NCBI RefSeq assembly: GCF_002934235.1 | Contig: NZ_PTIS01000001.1 | Span: 396,001-460,000, forward strand | DNA from: Clostridium algidicarnis DSM 15099 | GTDB lineage: Bacteria; Bacillota; Clostridia; Clostridiales; Clostridiaceae | Direction of reading: 5' to 3' | Length of the DNA: 64,000 nucleotides | Shown here: positions 63,794 through 64,000 of the stretch, piece by piece | Layout of the letters: the number at the start of each line of letters is the position of its first letter | Numbering within the stretch: position 1 is the first letter of the stretch | Position numbers and translations under genes: made by a program | Notes under the pieces: generated by a model | The model's input: the letters and a program-made list of their open reading frames with translations, nothing else | What the model was told of the DNA's origin: nothing | Databases searched by the model: none

Positions 63794-64000
63794 ATGTATA
63801 ATGTTAGTTTAAATGAAAACGGCTTAACTTTCAAGGAGATAGAGAAAAAAATTTATAAGATGGTTTGTGATGAAGCCTGCAATGTTTTAAAAAGTGTGTT
63901 GGAAACTTTAGATGAAAAGATACTTAAAGAAAGAGATATTAAAGTATATAGAAATAAGGGACTTAAAAAGACTTGTTTAAGAACGATTATGGGGGATGTT
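63794..64000 (+). mobile_element. ISLre2-family (UPF0236) transposase gene, 5' part
   Basis: The last 207 bases encode the first 69 residues of an open frame that runs off the window. The start (YNVSLNENGLTFKEIEKKI), the CDEACN..LKSVLETLDEKILKERD stretch and the RNKGLKKTCLRTIMGDV end match the N-terminal part of ISLre2-type transposases (UPF0236), common in clostridia. It is the only mobile element sign in the window. The left end of the element lies somewhere between the spoIIM stop and this start. Confidence 0.85.

Overview
The window is a low-GC, spore-forming Firmicute chromosome segment, almost certainly a Clostridium-type anaerobe. The AT-rich codon use, strong AGGAGG-type ribosome sites, a complete spoIIIAA-AH operon, spoVD, spoIVB, spo0A and spoIIM, a selenocysteine tRNA and the clostridial dcw gene order all point that way. 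Nearly every gene lies on the plus strand. The exceptions are a spore-type peptidoglycan deacetylase, the tRNA-Sec gene and rqcH. No rRNA, CRISPR array, prophage or toxin gene was seen.

Layout. 1-4.6 kb: the end of a surface-polysaccharide locus (sugar transferase, two GT4 glycosyltransferases, an O-antigen ligase/polymerase, a WecG/TagA enzyme). 4.8-8.3 kb: hutH, an FchA/FTCD-type cyclohydrolase/cyclodeaminase and a gate-domain membrane protein. 8.3-10.6 kb: pdaA-like gene (minus) and ychF (plus). 10.7-10.8 kb: tRNA-Sec (minus). 11-25.9 kb: the dcw cluster (mraZ, rsmH, ftsL, spoVD, murE, murF, mraY, ftsW/spoVE, ftsQ) without murG, then DUF881-sbp-DUF881, yggS, sepF, yggT, ylmH and divIVA. 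26-30.6 kb: aroB, aroF, aroA, lspA, rluD. 30.6-32.7 kb: pyrR and uraA, each with a PyrR-type RNA element. 32.8-36.6 kb: rqcH (minus), dapF and a lipoprotein gene.

36.7-42.8 kb: a compact type II secretion/type IV pilus-like operon (ATPase, platform protein, four prepilin-like proteins, three PilM/N/O-like proteins), followed by aroK, aroQ, efp and a zinc-ribbon gene. 45-50.2 kb: spoIIIAA-AH. 50.2-60.3 kb: a housekeeping run (asp23-like, nusB, folD, xseA, xseB, ispA, dxs, tlyA, nadK, argR, recN). 60.5-63.6 kb: spoIVB, spo0A, spoIIM. The right edge cuts into an ISLre2-family transposase gene.

How the genes fit together. Cell-wall precursor synthesis (murE with a meso-diaminopimelate motif, murF, mraY, dapF) sits with septation genes and with spore cortex and engulfment genes. 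Five shikimate-pathway genes are split between two sites. FolD lacks its usual catalytic lysine, and the FchA-like protein could supply the missing cyclohydrolase step. Most of the window is conserved core genome. The most notable points are the FolD substitution, the two PyrR RNA elements, the GspE-to-M-like order of the pilus operon, the three phased MraZ boxes, a yggT gene with no ordinary start codon, and the absence of murG.
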